Shown one piece after another: positions 14,153 to 26,113 of a stretch of 64,000 nucleotides of DNA. The notes beneath the pieces are model-generated. The model made no database searches, was not told the DNA's origin, and saw nothing but the letters and a program-made list of their open reading frames with translations. The stretch spans positions 1 to 64,000 of the forward strand of contig JACKHP010000003.1 in NCBI GenBank assembly GCA_020638905.1. Reading direction: 5' to 3'. This DNA comes from Planctomycetota bacterium. GTDB lineage: Bacteria > Planctomycetota > B15-G4. Positions within the stretch are counted from its first letter, which is position 1; every line of letters starts with the position of its first letter. The position numbers were made by a program, and so were the translations under genes.

Positions 14153-16531
14153 ATGCCGTCCCGCCCCGCCGACTCCCGTGTCCGCGCCCGCCGCGCCCCT
14201 CGTGCCGCCCCCACCTCGCTCGGCGGCGGCACCGCCCGCGGCCCGTGCGCCGCCCGCTCGGCGCCGTCGCCGCCGCGGCGCTGCTCGCGCTGCTGCCCGC
14301 CTCGTGCGGGACGCACGACCAGGCGCCCGCCGGCCCGCGCTTCGCCGCCGGCCGCGCGCGGCCTGCCGTGGCGCGCCGTCCCGCCGGCCGCCCCGCCGCC
14401 GCCGCTCTCGCGCACCTGGACCTTCGACGGCGACGATCCCGCCTGGACCGTCGAGGAACCCGGCCGCGGCAGCGTCGAGGACGGCCACCTCGTGGCCTTC
14501 AGCCTCGACTCGGTGGCGCTCGTCGGCCCGTCCCGCGGGCACATCGACCCGGAGCTCCAGCAATGGCTGGTGGTCGAGGTGCTGCCGTCGTCCGACGCGG
14601 CCACGCTGACCGTGCAGTGGCGCGGGCCCGGGGACGCCTTCGCCGAGGAGCGCCAGACCTCGCCGCTGCCGCTCGCACCGCCGAAGCAGGGCGTCCAGCG
14701 CCTGGCCGTGCCGCTCTCGACCCTGCGCGCCACGCACAACGGACGCGACGCGTCCGAGGGCGTCGAGGCCTTCCGGCTGGTCTTCGCCGGACCGCCCGGC
14801 AGCCGCCCGCGCGTGCGCGTCGACGCGATCCACCTCGTCTCCGACTACGACGCGGCGCCCGACCGGCTGCTCGCGCAGGGACGCCCGGCGCGCCGGGGCG
14901 AGGCGCGCGACGGCCTGGCGCTGCGCCTGCCCGCGGCGCTCGAGGCCGAGGTCGTCCCCGCGCCGGGCGAGCGCCTGCGCCTGGGACTCGCGCTGGCCGG
15001 CTGCGCGCATGCGCTCGGCGTGACGCTGCGCGCGACGTCCGGCGCCGACGCGAGCGAGACGCGCGTCGAGCTGCAGCCGGGGGCCGACTGGCACGACGTG
15101 CGCCTCGACCTCGCGCCGTTCGCGGGACGTCCCACGACGCTCGCGCTGGCGGCCGACGCCCTGGCGTCCGACGCGAGCGACGCCGACGCGACGCTCTTCG
15201 TGGGCGGCGTGCTGCGCCTGCAGCCCGACGTCGACGCCCGTCCGAACCTGCTGCTGTACGTCGAGGACACGCTGCGCGCCGACCGGCTCTCGAGCGACGG
15301 CTGGCCGTTCGACACCGACCCGCACCTGCGCGTCGTGGCCGACGCCGGCACGCGCTTCGCGCACGTCGTCTCCGCGAGCTGCTGGACGCGTCCCGCCACG
15401 AGTTCGCTGCTCACCTCGCTCGAGCCGCCCAGCCACGGCAACACGACGCACCTGCGGCGCATCTCCGACGATGCGCTGACCCTGGCCGAGGCGCTCGCGG
15501 CCGAGGGCTGGCTGACGGTGTCGTTCGTCACGAACTACCACGCCGGCGCGTGGTCGGGCCTCGACCAGGGCTTCGACCAGGCCCGCGAGCCCACCGCCGA
15601 CGGCGCAGGACGGATCGCGTCGACGCTCACCTCGTCGGCCGTCGAGCCCTCGATCGAGGCCTTCCTCGCCGAGCACCGCGACGAGCGCGTGTTCGTCTAC
15701 GTGCACTCGCTCGACCCGCACGAGCCGTACGAGCCCGACCAGGAAGACCTCGACGCGCTGCTGCCGACGCGTGCGCAGCGTCCGCCGTTGAGCGCGCCGC
15801 GCGTCGGCGACCTGGCCGACGACTCGCTGCGCTACGACGCCGAGATCCGCCACAACGATCGCAGCCTCGCGCGTCTCGACGAGGTGCTCGAGCGCCTCGC
15901 CCTGCGCGACGCGACGCTGTTCGCGTTCACCTCCGACCACGGCGAGGCGTTCGGCGAGCACGGCCAGGTGCACCACCGGCGCAGCCTGTTCCAGGAGGAG
16001 CTCGCGGTGCCGCTCGTGCTGCGCGGCCCGCACGTCCCCGAGGGACGCGTGCTCGACGCCGAGGCCGGCCTGCTCGACCTCGCCCCCACGCTGCTCGGCC
16101 TGCTCGGCGCGCCCGTGCCGGACGTCTGGCAGGGACGCGACCTCTCGCCGCTCGTGCGCGGCGAGCGCGAGCGCGAGCGTCCCGTGCCGTTGCTCTCGCA
16201 CGTGATCTACGACGAGCCGCGCGCCGGGCACCTCGAAGAACTCGCGGTGCTGCAGGACGGACGCAAGCTGCTGGCCGCGGTGACCGTCGACGGGACGCTC
16301 GTCCCGCGCGCGCTGTACGACCTGCGCAGCGATCCCGGCGAGACGCTCGACCTGCTGGCCGACGCCGACGCCGAGGCGCGCGCGGTGGCCGACGCGCTGC
16401 TCGCGTTCGCGCGCGAACGCCTGGCCGCCGGACGCTCCGCCGCGTCGGCCGCCGAGGCCGAGCCGATGGACCCCGCGCTGCGCGAGTGGATGGCGCAGAT
16501 GGGCTACCTCCAGGACGGTCCCGGCAAGTGA
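14153..16531 (+). CDS. Sulfatase-fold (alkaline phosphatase superfamily) hydrolase, first of a tandem pair
   Basis: This is a 792-codon frame. The C-terminal half is a sulfatase/phosphodiesterase domain with metal-site segments VEDTLRADRLSSDG and FTSDHGEAFGEHG. The nucleophile segment is ASCWTRPATSSLL, where Thr412 occupies the position of the formylglycine cysteine. The N-terminal half is a beta-rich domain shared with the next gene. The first ~80 codons read as a Pro/Arg-rich stretch, while a good lipoprotein signal (AAAALLALLPASCG, GTG 14245) lies in the +1-related frame over 14245-14340. One or two indels may therefore have displaced the N-terminus. The stop overlaps the next start (GTGA). 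The substrate is unknown, and a classical sulfatase is unlikely given the Thr. Confidence 0.75.
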   Translation: MPSRPADSRVRARRAPRAAPTSLGGGTARGPCAARSAPSPPRRCSRCCPPRAGRTTRRPPARASPPAARGLPWRAVPPAAPPPPLSRTWTFDGDDPAWTVEEPGRGSVEDGHLVAFSLDSVALVGPSRGHIDPELQQWLVVEVLPSSDAATLTVQWRGPGDAFAEERQTSPLPLAPPKQGVQRLAVPLSTLRATHNGRDASEGVEAFRLVFAGPPGSRPRVRVDAIHLVSDYDAAPDRLLAQGRPARRGEARDGLALRLPAALEAEVVPAPGERLRLGLALAGCAHALGVTLRATSGADASETRVELQPGADWHDVRLDLAPFAGRPTTLALAADALASDASDADATLFVGGVLRLQPDVDARPNLLLYVEDTLRADRLSSDGWPFDTDPHLRVVADAGTRFAHVVSASCWTRPATSSLLTSLEPPSHGNTTHLRRISDDALTLAEALAAEGWLTVSFVTNYHAGAWSGLDQGFDQAREPTADGAGRIASTLTSSAVEPSIEAFLAEHRDERVFVYVHSLDPHEPYEPDQEDLDALLPTRAQRPPLSAPRVGDLADDSLRYDAEIRHNDRSLARLDEVLERLALRDATLFAFTSDHGEAFGEHGQVHHRRSLFQEELAVPLVLRGPHVPEGRVLDAEAGLLDLAPTLLGLLGAPVPDVWQGRDLSPLVRGERERERPVPLLSHVIYDEPRAGHLEELAVLQDGRKLLAAVTVDGTLVPRALYDLRSDPGETLDLLADADAEARAVADALLAFARERLAAGRSAASAAEAEPMDPALREWMAQMGYLQDGPGK

Positions 16532-18789
16532 GCGCGCACGGCGCCGCACGCCGTCGCGCCGGACGCGCGCGGGTCGGCGCGGCCTGCGCGCTGCTCGCGC
16601 TGTTCGTGCTGCCGCCGGCCGGCTGCGGCGACGCCGGCGACCCGAGCCCGCCGCCCGAAGCGGCGTCCCCCGTGCAGTGGAGCGTGACCTCGCGCGCTCT
16701 GCGCTGGCGCGCCGACGGCGAGGCGCCGGCCTTCTCGCGCGTCGACGCGTTCACCGGCGCCGACGCCGCGCGCGCCGCCGCCGCCTGGACGTCCGACGGA
16801 CCGATCCCCGCGCGACTGCTGCCGGACGGGCTGCATCTCGAGGCGCTCGACGCGGCGGTGCTGCGCGGACCGTCCGACCTGTTCGTCGACCCGGCGCTGC
16901 TGCAACGGCTCGAACTCGTCGCGCGCGTCGACGACGTCGAGCGCGTCGAGCTCGTGCTGGCCGCCGACGACGGCGCGCTCACCGAGCCCGGTCCCACGGC
17001 CGAGGCGCACGACGACGGCGACGGACGCCGCACGTTCGCCTTCCCGCTGACGGGCCTGCGCGGGCCGCGCGAGGGACGCGTGGCGCCGTTCGAGCTGCGC
17101 TTCGTGGGAAGTCATCCGCGCGTGGTGGTCGCGCAGATCGCGCTGCGTTCCGACTTCGACGCGCCGTCCGACGCGCCGCGCGTCCTGCTGCGCGGCGGTG
17201 CGCTGCGCCGCGGCGACGTGCTCGTCCCGGGACGGGTCGCGCGGCTCGACGTCCCCGCCGGCGCACGCGCGCGCCGCCTGCGCGTCTCGCTCGCGGCGGC
17301 CGGCTGCGACGCGCCGCTGGCGCTCGAGGTGCGCGACCCGTCCGGACGCGTCCCGTCGCGGACGCTCGCGCCGCGCGCATCCGACGGCTTCTGCGATCTG
17401 CGGCTCGACCTCGCGCCCTGGGACGGCTCCGCGGGCGCCCTCGAACTCACGCTGGCCGCCGACGCGCCGCCCGGCTCGGCCGCGCTGGTCGGCGCCGTGC
17501 TGCTGCTCGAGCCCGCCCCGCGCGCCGAGCCCGTGACCCTCCTCTATCTGGTCGACACGCTGCGCGCCGACCGGCTCTCGACCTACGGCTACGGGCGCCC
17601 GACCGATCCGCACCTGCGCGGCGTGGCCGCCGACGGCGTCGTCTTCGAGCACGTCCAGGCCGCCGCGAGCTGGACCCGTCCCTCGGTCTCGACGCTGCTC
17701 ACGGGGCTCGAGCCGCCCAGCCACGGCAACCGCCGCCAGGGCCTGCGCGTGGCCGACGACGCGCCCACGCTGGCCGAGGCGTTGGCGCACGCGGGCTTCG
17801 TGACCGCGTCGTTCGTGACGAATCCCCAGGGCGGGCAGTGGTCGGGACTCGAACGCGGCTTCGACCTCGCGCACGAGCCGAGCTTCGCGGGCGCCGACCG
17901 CGTGGCGTCGTCGCTCACGTCCGAGGCGATCGAGACGCCGCTCGAGGAGCTGCTCGCGGCGCACGCCGACGAGCGGCTGTTCGTGTGGGTGCACACCCTC
18001 GACCCGCACCGCCCGTACCGTCCCGAGCCGGACGACCTGCGCGCGGTCACGGCCGGCCTGCCGCGTCCCGTGCTGATCGGCCCCGGCGGACGGGACGTGG
18101 CCGACGATTCGCTCGCGTACGACGCCGAGATCCTGCACAACGACCGCATGCTGGCGCGGCTCGACGACGCGCTGGATCGTCTCGGGTTGCGCGAGCGCAC
18201 GCTCTTCGTGCTCGTGGCCGACCACGGCGAGGCGTTCGGCGAGCACGGACGGCTCGAACACAAGGAGACGCTCTTCGGCGAGGAGCTGCGCGTGCCGTGG
18301 GTGCTGCGCTGGCCGGGCGTGCTCCCGGCCGGACGCCGCCTGTCCGACGCCGCGGGCCTGGTCGACGTGGCGCCCACGCTGGCCGGCCTTCTGGGCGTCG
18401 ACGCGCCCGCGCCGTGGCAGGGGCGCGACCTCTCGCCGCTGCTGCGCGGCGACGTGGCCACGACGCCCGCCGTCCCGTTGCTGGCCGAGCTGCTGCCCGA
18501 GGACGACACGCGGCCGCACCTGCTCGCCGCGCTGCGCTGGCCGTACAGGCTCGTCTGCGAGGCCGGCCCCGAAGGACTCGTCCCGCTCCATCTCTTCGAT
18601 CTGGACGAAGACCCGCTCGAGCGCGACGACCGCGTCGACGATCCGGCCCTGGCCGCCCCGCGCGCCTCCCTCGCGGCCTGGATCGGACAGCGTCTCGCGC
18701 TGGCGGTGCAGAGCGAACGGGCCGACGCCTCCGACGCGGGGCTGCGCCGCTGGCTGTCCGAGATGGGATACCTCCAGGACGACCGCTGA
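16528..18789 (+). CDS. Lipoprotein sulfatase-fold hydrolase, second of the tandem pair
   Basis: This 753-residue protein starts at a GTG overlapping the previous stop. It has a clear lipoprotein signal (ACALLALFVLPPAGCG), so it is probably anchored to a membrane lipid. A beta-rich N-terminal domain of about 300 residues precedes the sulfatase-fold domain. That domain shows LVDTLRADRLSTYGYGRP (metal and nucleophile region), ASWTRPSVSTLLTG with Thr383 in place of Cys or Ser, and LVADHGEAFGEHGRLEHK. It is alignable along its whole length with the upstream gene, so the pair arose by duplication. Phosphodiester or other anionic ester hydrolysis is more likely than formylglycine-dependent sulfate release; the substrate is unknown. 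Confidence 0.88.
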   Translation: MSAHGAARRRAGRARVGAACALLALFVLPPAGCGDAGDPSPPPEAASPVQWSVTSRALRWRADGEAPAFSRVDAFTGADAARAAAAWTSDGPIPARLLPDGLHLEALDAAVLRGPSDLFVDPALLQRLELVARVDDVERVELVLAADDGALTEPGPTAEAHDDGDGRRTFAFPLTGLRGPREGRVAPFELRFVGSHPRVVVAQIALRSDFDAPSDAPRVLLRGGALRRGDVLVPGRVARLDVPAGARARRLRVSLAAAGCDAPLALEVRDPSGRVPSRTLAPRASDGFCDLRLDLAPWDGSAGALELTLAADAPPGSAALVGAVLLLEPAPRAEPVTLLYLVDTLRADRLSTYGYGRPTDPHLRGVAADGVVFEHVQAAASWTRPSVSTLLTGLEPPSHGNRRQGLRVADDAPTLAEALAHAGFVTASFVTNPQGGQWSGLERGFDLAHEPSFAGADRVASSLTSEAIETPLEELLAAHADERLFVWVHTLDPHRPYRPEPDDLRAVTAGLPRPVLIGPGGRDVADDSLAYDAEILHNDRMLARLDDALDRLGLRERTLFVLVADHGEAFGEHGRLEHKETLFGEELRVPWVLRWPGVLPAGRRLSDAAGLVDVAPTLAGLLGVDAPAPWQGRDLSPLLRGDVATTPAVPLLAELLPEDDTRPHLLAALRWPYRLVCEAGPEGLVPLHLFDLDEDPLERDDRVDDPALAAPRASLAAWIGQRLALAVQSERADASDAGLRRWLSEMGYLQDDR

Positions 18790-18910
18790 CGCCGCGGGTC
18801 GTTTCCTGGAACAATCGGGAACCTGGATCCCATGAGCAGACCCAAAGCTCATCGGCCGACGCCGGCGCGCCGCGCTCCGCGCGCGCCCCGTCCGCCCGCG
18901 GAGCCTCGCC

Positions 18911-20085
18911 ATGACGCAGACCGATGATCGCGATCCCGAGCCGCTCGACGTCGACGCCGCCGTGAGCGCCTGCTACAGCACGGGTGCGACGACCACCGTC
19001 CCCGAGCTGTGCTGCCCGGTCGACTACGACCCGCGCTGGCTGCTCGTCATCCCCGACGAGGTCGTGCAGCGCGACTACGGCTGCGGCGACCCGTCGCGCC
19101 ACCTGCGCGCGGGCGAGACGGTGCTCGACCTCGGCAGCGGGACGGGCAAGATCTGCTTCATCGCGTCCCAGGTCGTCGGGGCGACGGGACGCGTGATCGG
19201 CGTCGACACGAACCTCGACATGCTCGACGTCGCGCGCCGCGCCGCGCCCGTGGTCGCCGAGCGCATCGGCTACGCGAACGTGACCTTCCTGCGCGGACGC
19301 ATCGAAGACCTGGCGTTCGACCCGTCCGTGCTCGACGCGCGCCTCGCCGCGCGTCCGGTGACGTCGGCGGCGGGGCTGCTCGAGCTGCAGGCCGAGCTCG
19401 ACGAGCAGCGCGCGCGGCGCCCGCTGGTGGCCGACGCGTCGGTCGACGTGGTCGTGAGCAACTGCGTGCTGAACCTCGTGCATCCCGAGAAGAAGCGCGC
19501 GCTCTTCGACGAGGTCTTCCGCGTGCTCAAGAAGGGCGGACGCGCGGTCATCTCCGACATCGTGTGCGACGAGGACGTCCCCGAGCACCTGCGCCGCGAC
19601 CCCGAGCTGTGGAGCGGCTGCATCTCCGGCGCCCTGCGCGAGGACGAGTTCCTGCGCGCGTTCGAGGAGGCCGGCTTCCACGGCATCGAGATCCTCGAGC
19701 GCGGCGCAGAGCCCTGGCGCACGGTCGAGGGCATCGAGTTCCGCTCGCTCACCGTGCAGGCCGGCAAGGGCAAGCAGGGCGCGTGCCTCGAGCAGAACCA
19801 GGCCGTGATCTACAAGGGTCCGTGGAAGGCCGTCGTCGACGACGACGGCCACACGCTGCGCCGCGGAGAGCGCATGGCCGTGTGCGGCAAGACGTACCGC
19901 CTGCTCACGAGCGGACCGTACGCGGGCCAGGTGCTCGGCGTCGAGCCGCGGGTGGCCGTCGACGAGAGCCTCGCGCGTCCGTTCGCGTGCACGGGCGAGC
20001 GCCTGCGCTCCCCGCGCGAGAGCAAGGGCGAGGCCTTCCGGCTCACGGTCGAGGCCGCGCCGTCCTCCTGCTGCGAGCCCGGTTC

Positions 20086-20095
<10 letters not shown>
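18911..20095 (+). CDS. arsM: Arsenite S-adenosylmethionine methyltransferase (ArsM)
   Basis: This 394-residue class I methyltransferase has SAM motif I LDLGSGTGKICFIASQ. Cysteines sit where ArsM enzymes bind As(III): Cys34/35 (PELCCP), Cys58 (DYGCGDPSRHL), Cys185 (VVSNCVLNLV) and Cys237 (WSGCISGAL). The C-terminal ~120 residues form an extra domain ending SSCCEPGSCC, four cysteines in ten residues. ArsM methylates arsenite stepwise; with ArsS it gives the dimethylarsinoyl precursors of arsenosugars. The ATG at 18911 has little upstream ribosome-binding sequence. It is followed with overlap by arsS. No ArsR-type regulator is visible nearby. Confidence 0.93.
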
Positions 20096-21072
<977 letters not shown>

Positions 21073-21073
21073 C

Positions 21074-22473
<1,400 letters not shown>

Positions 22474-22537
22474 GCGCGCCCGGACATCCGCCGCCCGCGT
22501 CGTCCGCCCAGGCCGGGCGCGGACGCATGCCGTCCGT

Positions 22538-22543
22538 TACCAT
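22538..22543 (+). promoter_or_regulatory. Candidate -10 hexamer (TACCAT)
   Basis: TACCAT lies 7 bases before ATG 22551, with no ribosome binding site in the spacer. This matches the leaderless pattern seen at four other genes of the window. Confidence 0.4.
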
Positions 22544-22550
22544 CCCGTCG

Positions 22551-22934
22551 ATGGACCATCACGATCCCCGCCCGCGCGGCGCCCGCGTCCACACGCCCGA
22601 CGACGTCGACGGGATGTTCGCGAAGCTGCTGCGCACGACGCGCCTGCGCTTCGGGTTCTGCGTGGTCGTCTCGCTCGTGTTCGGCACGCTCGCGGTGCTG
22701 CTGCTGCTCGACGGCGCCCGGGTCGACGGGGAAGCCGCCGCAGATCTCGCGGTGCTCGGCGGCTTCACCCTGGGCACCGTCTACGAGGGCGTGCGCCTGC
22801 GCAGGATCGGCCGACTGCGCGACGAGACGCGCGCGACGTTCGAGCGCGCGTTCGCCGACCGGCGCGCCGCGCGGAGGCCGAACCTCGAGGCCGGGACGGC
22901 GCCGCCGCCCGCGCCCGAGGACACCGTCGACTGA
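22551..22934 (+). CDS. Small membrane protein of unknown function
   Basis: This 127-residue protein has two adjacent hydrophobic segments (FGFCVVVSLVFGTLAVLLLL and ADLAVLGGFTLGTVYEGV). They are separated by a short polar loop and followed by a basic, Arg-rich helix (RRIGRLRDETRATFERAFADRR) and a Pro/Ala tail. This suggests a two-helix hairpin with both ends in the cytoplasm. I do not recognise the family. ATG 22551 was preferred to ATG 22527 because of the TACCAT hexamer seven bases upstream. The gene is convergent with the TPR gene. It is probably independent of the arsenic cluster, because it appears to have its own promoter. Confidence 0.65.
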   Translation: MDHHDPRPRGARVHTPDDVDGMFAKLLRTTRLRFGFCVVVSLVFGTLAVLLLLDGARVDGEAAADLAVLGGFTLGTVYEGVRLRRIGRLRDETRATFERAFADRRAARRPNLEAGTAPPPAPEDTVD

Positions 22935-22941
22935 GCGACGT

Positions 22942-22956
22942 GGCCGGCGCCCGGCC
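22942..22956 (+). terminator. Short hairpin between convergent genes
   Basis: GGCCGG and CCGGCC form a 6-bp stem with a 3-base loop in the 31-base space between convergent genes. There is no T-run, so this is a weak bidirectional terminator candidate. Confidence 0.3.
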
Positions 22957-22965
22957 CGAAGTCCC

Positions 22966-24147
22966 TCAGCGGTCGAGCGCCTTCTTGCGCTCTTCGTAGC
23001 GCTTCAGCAGCGCGTCGACCTCGTCGGACGCGCCGCGTCGAGCGAGCAGGCGCGAGAGCTGCCAGAGCGCCCTGAGGTGGTTCGGCTTGACCTCGAGCAC
23101 CCTGCGCAGCGCCGCCTCGGCCTCGTCGGGACGTCCCGCGTCGCCCTCGACGTCGGCCAGCGCGAGCAGCGCGTCGAGGTCGTGCGCGTCGCGCGACAGG
23201 CACTTGTCGAGAAGTTCGCGCGCCGCGTCGTAGTCGGCCGCGTCGCTCTTGCAGCGCGCCAGTCCGAGCAAGGCCTGGGGCTGGTCGGGGACGAGCTCGA
23301 GCACCTTCTCGTAGGCCGCCACCGCGGCATCGCCGTCCCGACGACCGCGCGCCAGGAAGCCGCGCGCACACTCGAGCTCGGCCCGTCCGGCGTCGTCGAG
23401 GCCGTCCTGGGCGAGGCCCTCGTCGATCAGGTCGGAGGCCTGCTCGAAGCGCTGCCAGCGCACGAGCGCGCGCGCCAGGAGCGCGCGCACGTCGGCGCGC
23501 CTGGGCGACTTGTCGAGCGCCTTCTCGAGCAGCGGCACCGCCCGTCCCAGCAGGGCGTCGTCGGACATGAGCTCGGCCGCCTTGGCCAGCGCCAGCGCGC
23601 ACTCGACGTCGCTCGCGACCTGCGGCGCCACGTTGCCCGAGAACGACGGCATGGCCGCCTCGGCCTTGGCGTAGTCGCCCTCGGAGATGTCGAGCAGCGC
23701 GCGCAACGCGCGCAGGTCGGGGTTGCGCGGGATCTGCTCGGCCATTGCGTCGGCCGTCTGGCGCGCCTCGGGCACACGACCGCGCGCGTACTGCAGGCGC
23801 ACGAGCGCCACGGCCAGCGGAGGCGCCACCCGCACGGTGTCGTCGGGCAGCGACGCCGCCAGGTCGCGCGCCTCGTCGACCTTGCCCAGGTCGAGCAGCG
23901 CCTGGATCCACTCGCCGAGCACGTGGTCGTCGCGCTGCACCGCCTCGGGATACTGTCCCATCTGGCTCAGGACCTCGCGCAACCGGCCCTGATGGCGCAG
24001 GTCGCGCAGACGGCGCGAGAGGGCCTGCATCTGTTCGTCCTGGGTGGGGTTGGCGCCCGGGGCGATCTGCGCCGCGACCGAGGTCGCGCAGGACAGCAGG
24101 CCCACCGCGACGCAGAGCATCGGGGCGAGCGCGAAGCGGACGTTCAT
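22966..24147 (-). CDS. Secreted TPR-repeat protein
   Basis: This 393-residue protein has a signal peptide (LAPMLCVAVGLLSCATSVAA) followed by about eight tetratricopeptide-like helical repeats, for example AAVAAYEKVLELVPDQPQALLGLAR and AEAALRRVLEVKPNHLRALW. TPR arrays bind other proteins; no enzymatic motif is present. The ATG overlaps the stop of the CRTAC1-like gene in ATGA, so the two are translationally coupled. A CRTAC1 protein paired with a TPR protein is common in Planctomycetota, where TPR domains are often fused to CRTAC1 domains; here they are separate chains. The function is unknown. Confidence 0.85.
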   Translation of the reverse strand: MNVRFALAPMLCVAVGLLSCATSVAAQIAPGANPTQDEQMQALSRRLRDLRHQGRLREVLSQMGQYPEAVQRDDHVLGEWIQALLDLGKVDEARDLAASLPDDTVRVAPPLAVALVRLQYARGRVPEARQTADAMAEQIPRNPDLRALRALLDISEGDYAKAEAAMPSFSGNVAPQVASDVECALALAKAAELMSDDALLGRAVPLLEKALDKSPRRADVRALLARALVRWQRFEQASDLIDEGLAQDGLDDAGRAELECARGFLARGRRDGDAAVAAYEKVLELVPDQPQALLGLARCKSDAADYDAARELLDKCLSRDAHDLDALLALADVEGDAGRPDEAEAALRRVLEVKPNHLRALWQLSRLLARRGASDEVDALLKRYEERKKALDR

Positions 24148-25904
24148 GGCTGACCGGTTCCGTGGACGAGCACACGCACGCCGTCCGACGGAAGCTCGGT
24201 GAATCGCTCGGACAGGCCGTCGGGCCAACGCACGTGCACCGTCAGGGTACCCTCTCCCGGCGGGAGGCCGAAATGCAGGCGCCGGTCCTCGGTGCACAGG
24301 AACGAGCTGCCGGCCCGCACCTCGGCCGCGCGCCGCGTCCCCTCGGCCTCGACGGTCACGCGCGCCCCCACCGCCGCCGCCAACGGACGCAGGTCGAGCA
24401 GCACGAAGCGTCCCGCGCGCCGGCTCTCGTTGCGCAGCAGCCGCGGCGCGCCGTCGAGCTGCGCCACGACGAGGTCGACGTCGCCGTCACCGTCGAGGTC
24501 GCCGGCCGCCGAGCCGCGGCTCGGCGCGGCCACGTCGAGCGCGGGACCCGCCCCGCCGGGCGGCGGCGCGAAGCGTCCCGGTGCGAGCTGCAGGAAGACG
24601 CGATCGAGCTGGGCGAAGCTCGTGGACGAGATGTTGCAGCCCTGCACGTGCGGGTAGACGTGCCCGTTCGCCACGAACACGTCGACGTCGCCGTCGAGGT
24701 CGGCGTCGAAGACGTTGCAGCCCCAGCCCAGGTCGAAGTAGCTGGGACGGCCGAGTCCGCTCGGGTTGCCCTCGTCGAAGAAGAGCGGGCCGAAGGCCGC
24801 GTTGCTGGCGTTCACGAAGCACGCGTTGACCTCGCGCGCGAAGTTCGTCATGACCACGTCGTCGTCGAGGTCGCCGTCGAGGTCGGCCACCGCCACCCCC
24901 ATGCCGGCCTGCGCCTTGCCCGTGTCCGAGAGCGCGAGGCCGCTGCGCATGCCCTGCTCGTCGAAGTGCGGCAGGCCGTCGTCGCCGCGTCCCTCGTTCA
25001 CGAAGAGCGAGTTCTCGACGCTGTCGTTCGAGACGAACAGGTCGGCGTCGCCGTCCCCGTCGAAGTCGCCGAAGACCGGCTGGAATCCGTAGCGCGCCTG
25101 TGGCAGGGCCATGCCGCAGGCGCTCGTGCGCTCGACGAACGCGCCGCGTCCGTCGTTCACGAAGAACGCGTCGGCCTGGGCGGGGAGGCCCTGGGGTCCG
25201 CAGGGCACCTCGCAGCCCAGCCACGTGCAGGGATGGCCGGAGAGCATGGGCAGCGAGAGGTCGTGGGCGTGGTAGCGCGCGACGTAGAGGTCGAGGTCGC
25301 CGTCGGCGTCGGCGTCGGCGAACGCGGCTCCCATGCTCCAGTCGGTCTCGGCGCCGGCCGCGCCGGACGCACCCGGCGCGCACGAGAGCCGCGCCGCGCC
25401 GTCGTTGAGCAGGAGTTCGTCGAAGCCCAGGTTCGTCACGAACAGGTCGTCGTCGCCGTCGCCGTCCACGTCGGCGGCGCACACGCCCGAGCCGTGTCCG
25501 CCGCCGAGGTCGACCCCCGCGCCGGACGGCGAGAAGCGCAGCCCGCCGTCGTTCAGGAACAGCGCGTCGCGGCTGCGCGGACCGGTCACGATGCGTCCGC
25601 CTTCGTCGACGTCGGCGCCCTGCACGCAGTACAGGTCGAGGTCGCCGTCGCCGTCGAGGTCGACCAGGCCCAGCCCGGCGCCGACGCACTCGATCATGAA
25701 GCGCTTCTCGACGCCGCGCGCGCCGGCGTGGTGGACGAACGCGATGCCGCTGTCCTCGGCCGGCACCTCGACGAACAGCACCGCCGAGGAGCGCTCGCCC
25801 CCGGCGGGCGGCGCCGGTCCGTCCTGGGCGACGTCGTCGGGGGACGCGGCGCGCGCACGCGACGCGACGAGCAGGCCCACCGCGCACGCGACGATCGCGC
25901 GCAC
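24144..25904 (-). CDS. CRTAC1-family FG-GAP/VCBS repeat protein with ASPIC/UnbV domain
   Basis: This is a secreted protein of about 586 residues. After a signal peptide (RAIVACAVGLLVASRARAA) come at least seven FG-GAP/VCBS blades. Each has a calcium-binding DxDGDGDxD loop, for example VDLDGDGDLDLY, VDGDGDDDLFVTN and FDGDGDADLFVSND, followed by Asn-rich FLNDG or FVNEG segments. The C-terminus is an ASPIC/UnbV domain (VGARVTVEAEGTRRAAEVRAG, then HVRWPDGLSERF). GTG 25904 was chosen because it begins the signal peptide; a TTG at 26000 is the alternative. Such beta-propellers bind ligands or partners outside the cytoplasm. It is coupled to the downstream TPR gene and divergent from the methyltransferase gene. 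Confidence 0.88.
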   Translation of the reverse strand: MRAIVACAVGLLVASRARAASPDDVAQDGPAPPAGGERSSAVLFVEVPAEDSGIAFVHHAGARGVEKRFMIECVGAGLGLVDLDGDGDLDLYCVQGADVDEGGRIVTGPRSRDALFLNDGGLRFSPSGAGVDLGGGHGSGVCAADVDGDGDDDLFVTNLGFDELLLNDGAARLSCAPGASGAAGAETDWSMGAAFADADADGDLDLYVARYHAHDLSLPMLSGHPCTWLGCEVPCGPQGLPAQADAFFVNDGRGAFVERTSACGMALPQARYGFQPVFGDFDGDGDADLFVSNDSVENSLFVNEGRGDDGLPHFDEQGMRSGLALSDTGKAQAGMGVAVADLDGDLDDDVVMTNFAREVNACFVNASNAAFGPLFFDEGNPSGLGRPSYFDLGWGCNVFDADLDGDVDVFVANGHVYPHVQGCNISSTSFAQLDRVFLQLAPGRFAPPPGGAGPALDVAAPSRGSAAGDLDGDGDVDLVVAQLDGAPRLLRNESRRAGRFVLLDLRPLAAAVGARVTVEAEGTRRAAEVRAGSSFLCTEDRRLHFGLPPGEGTLTVHVRWPDGLSERFTELPSDGVRVLVHGTGQP

Positions 25905-26113
25905 GCACGGCCGGCGTCGGCAGGACGGATCCCGAGCGCGACGCGACGGAACGCGCGCACCCAGCCCTCCCGCGCCACGGACGGTGACCACGGAACCCAA
26001 GCGGCAGCCCTACGCTCGCCGGGCGCGCGGTCGGCCCACGACCGCGTTCGGGGAAGCTCGCCCCGCGAGACGTCCCCAGCATACCCGCGCTCCGGACCAC
26101 GCGGGGAAATGTC

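Noticed and set aside
14245..16527. Frame that runs through the first sulfatase-like gene and into the second
   Set aside because: Only its first ~30 codons (lipoprotein signal) and the part after 16528 look like protein. The middle is Arg/Ala/Pro-rich shadow of the true frame.
18832..18927. 31-codon ATG frame upstream of and overlapping arsM (MSRPKAHRPT start)
   Set aside because: No ribosome binding site and a random, basic composition. A leader peptide cannot be excluded, but nothing supports it.
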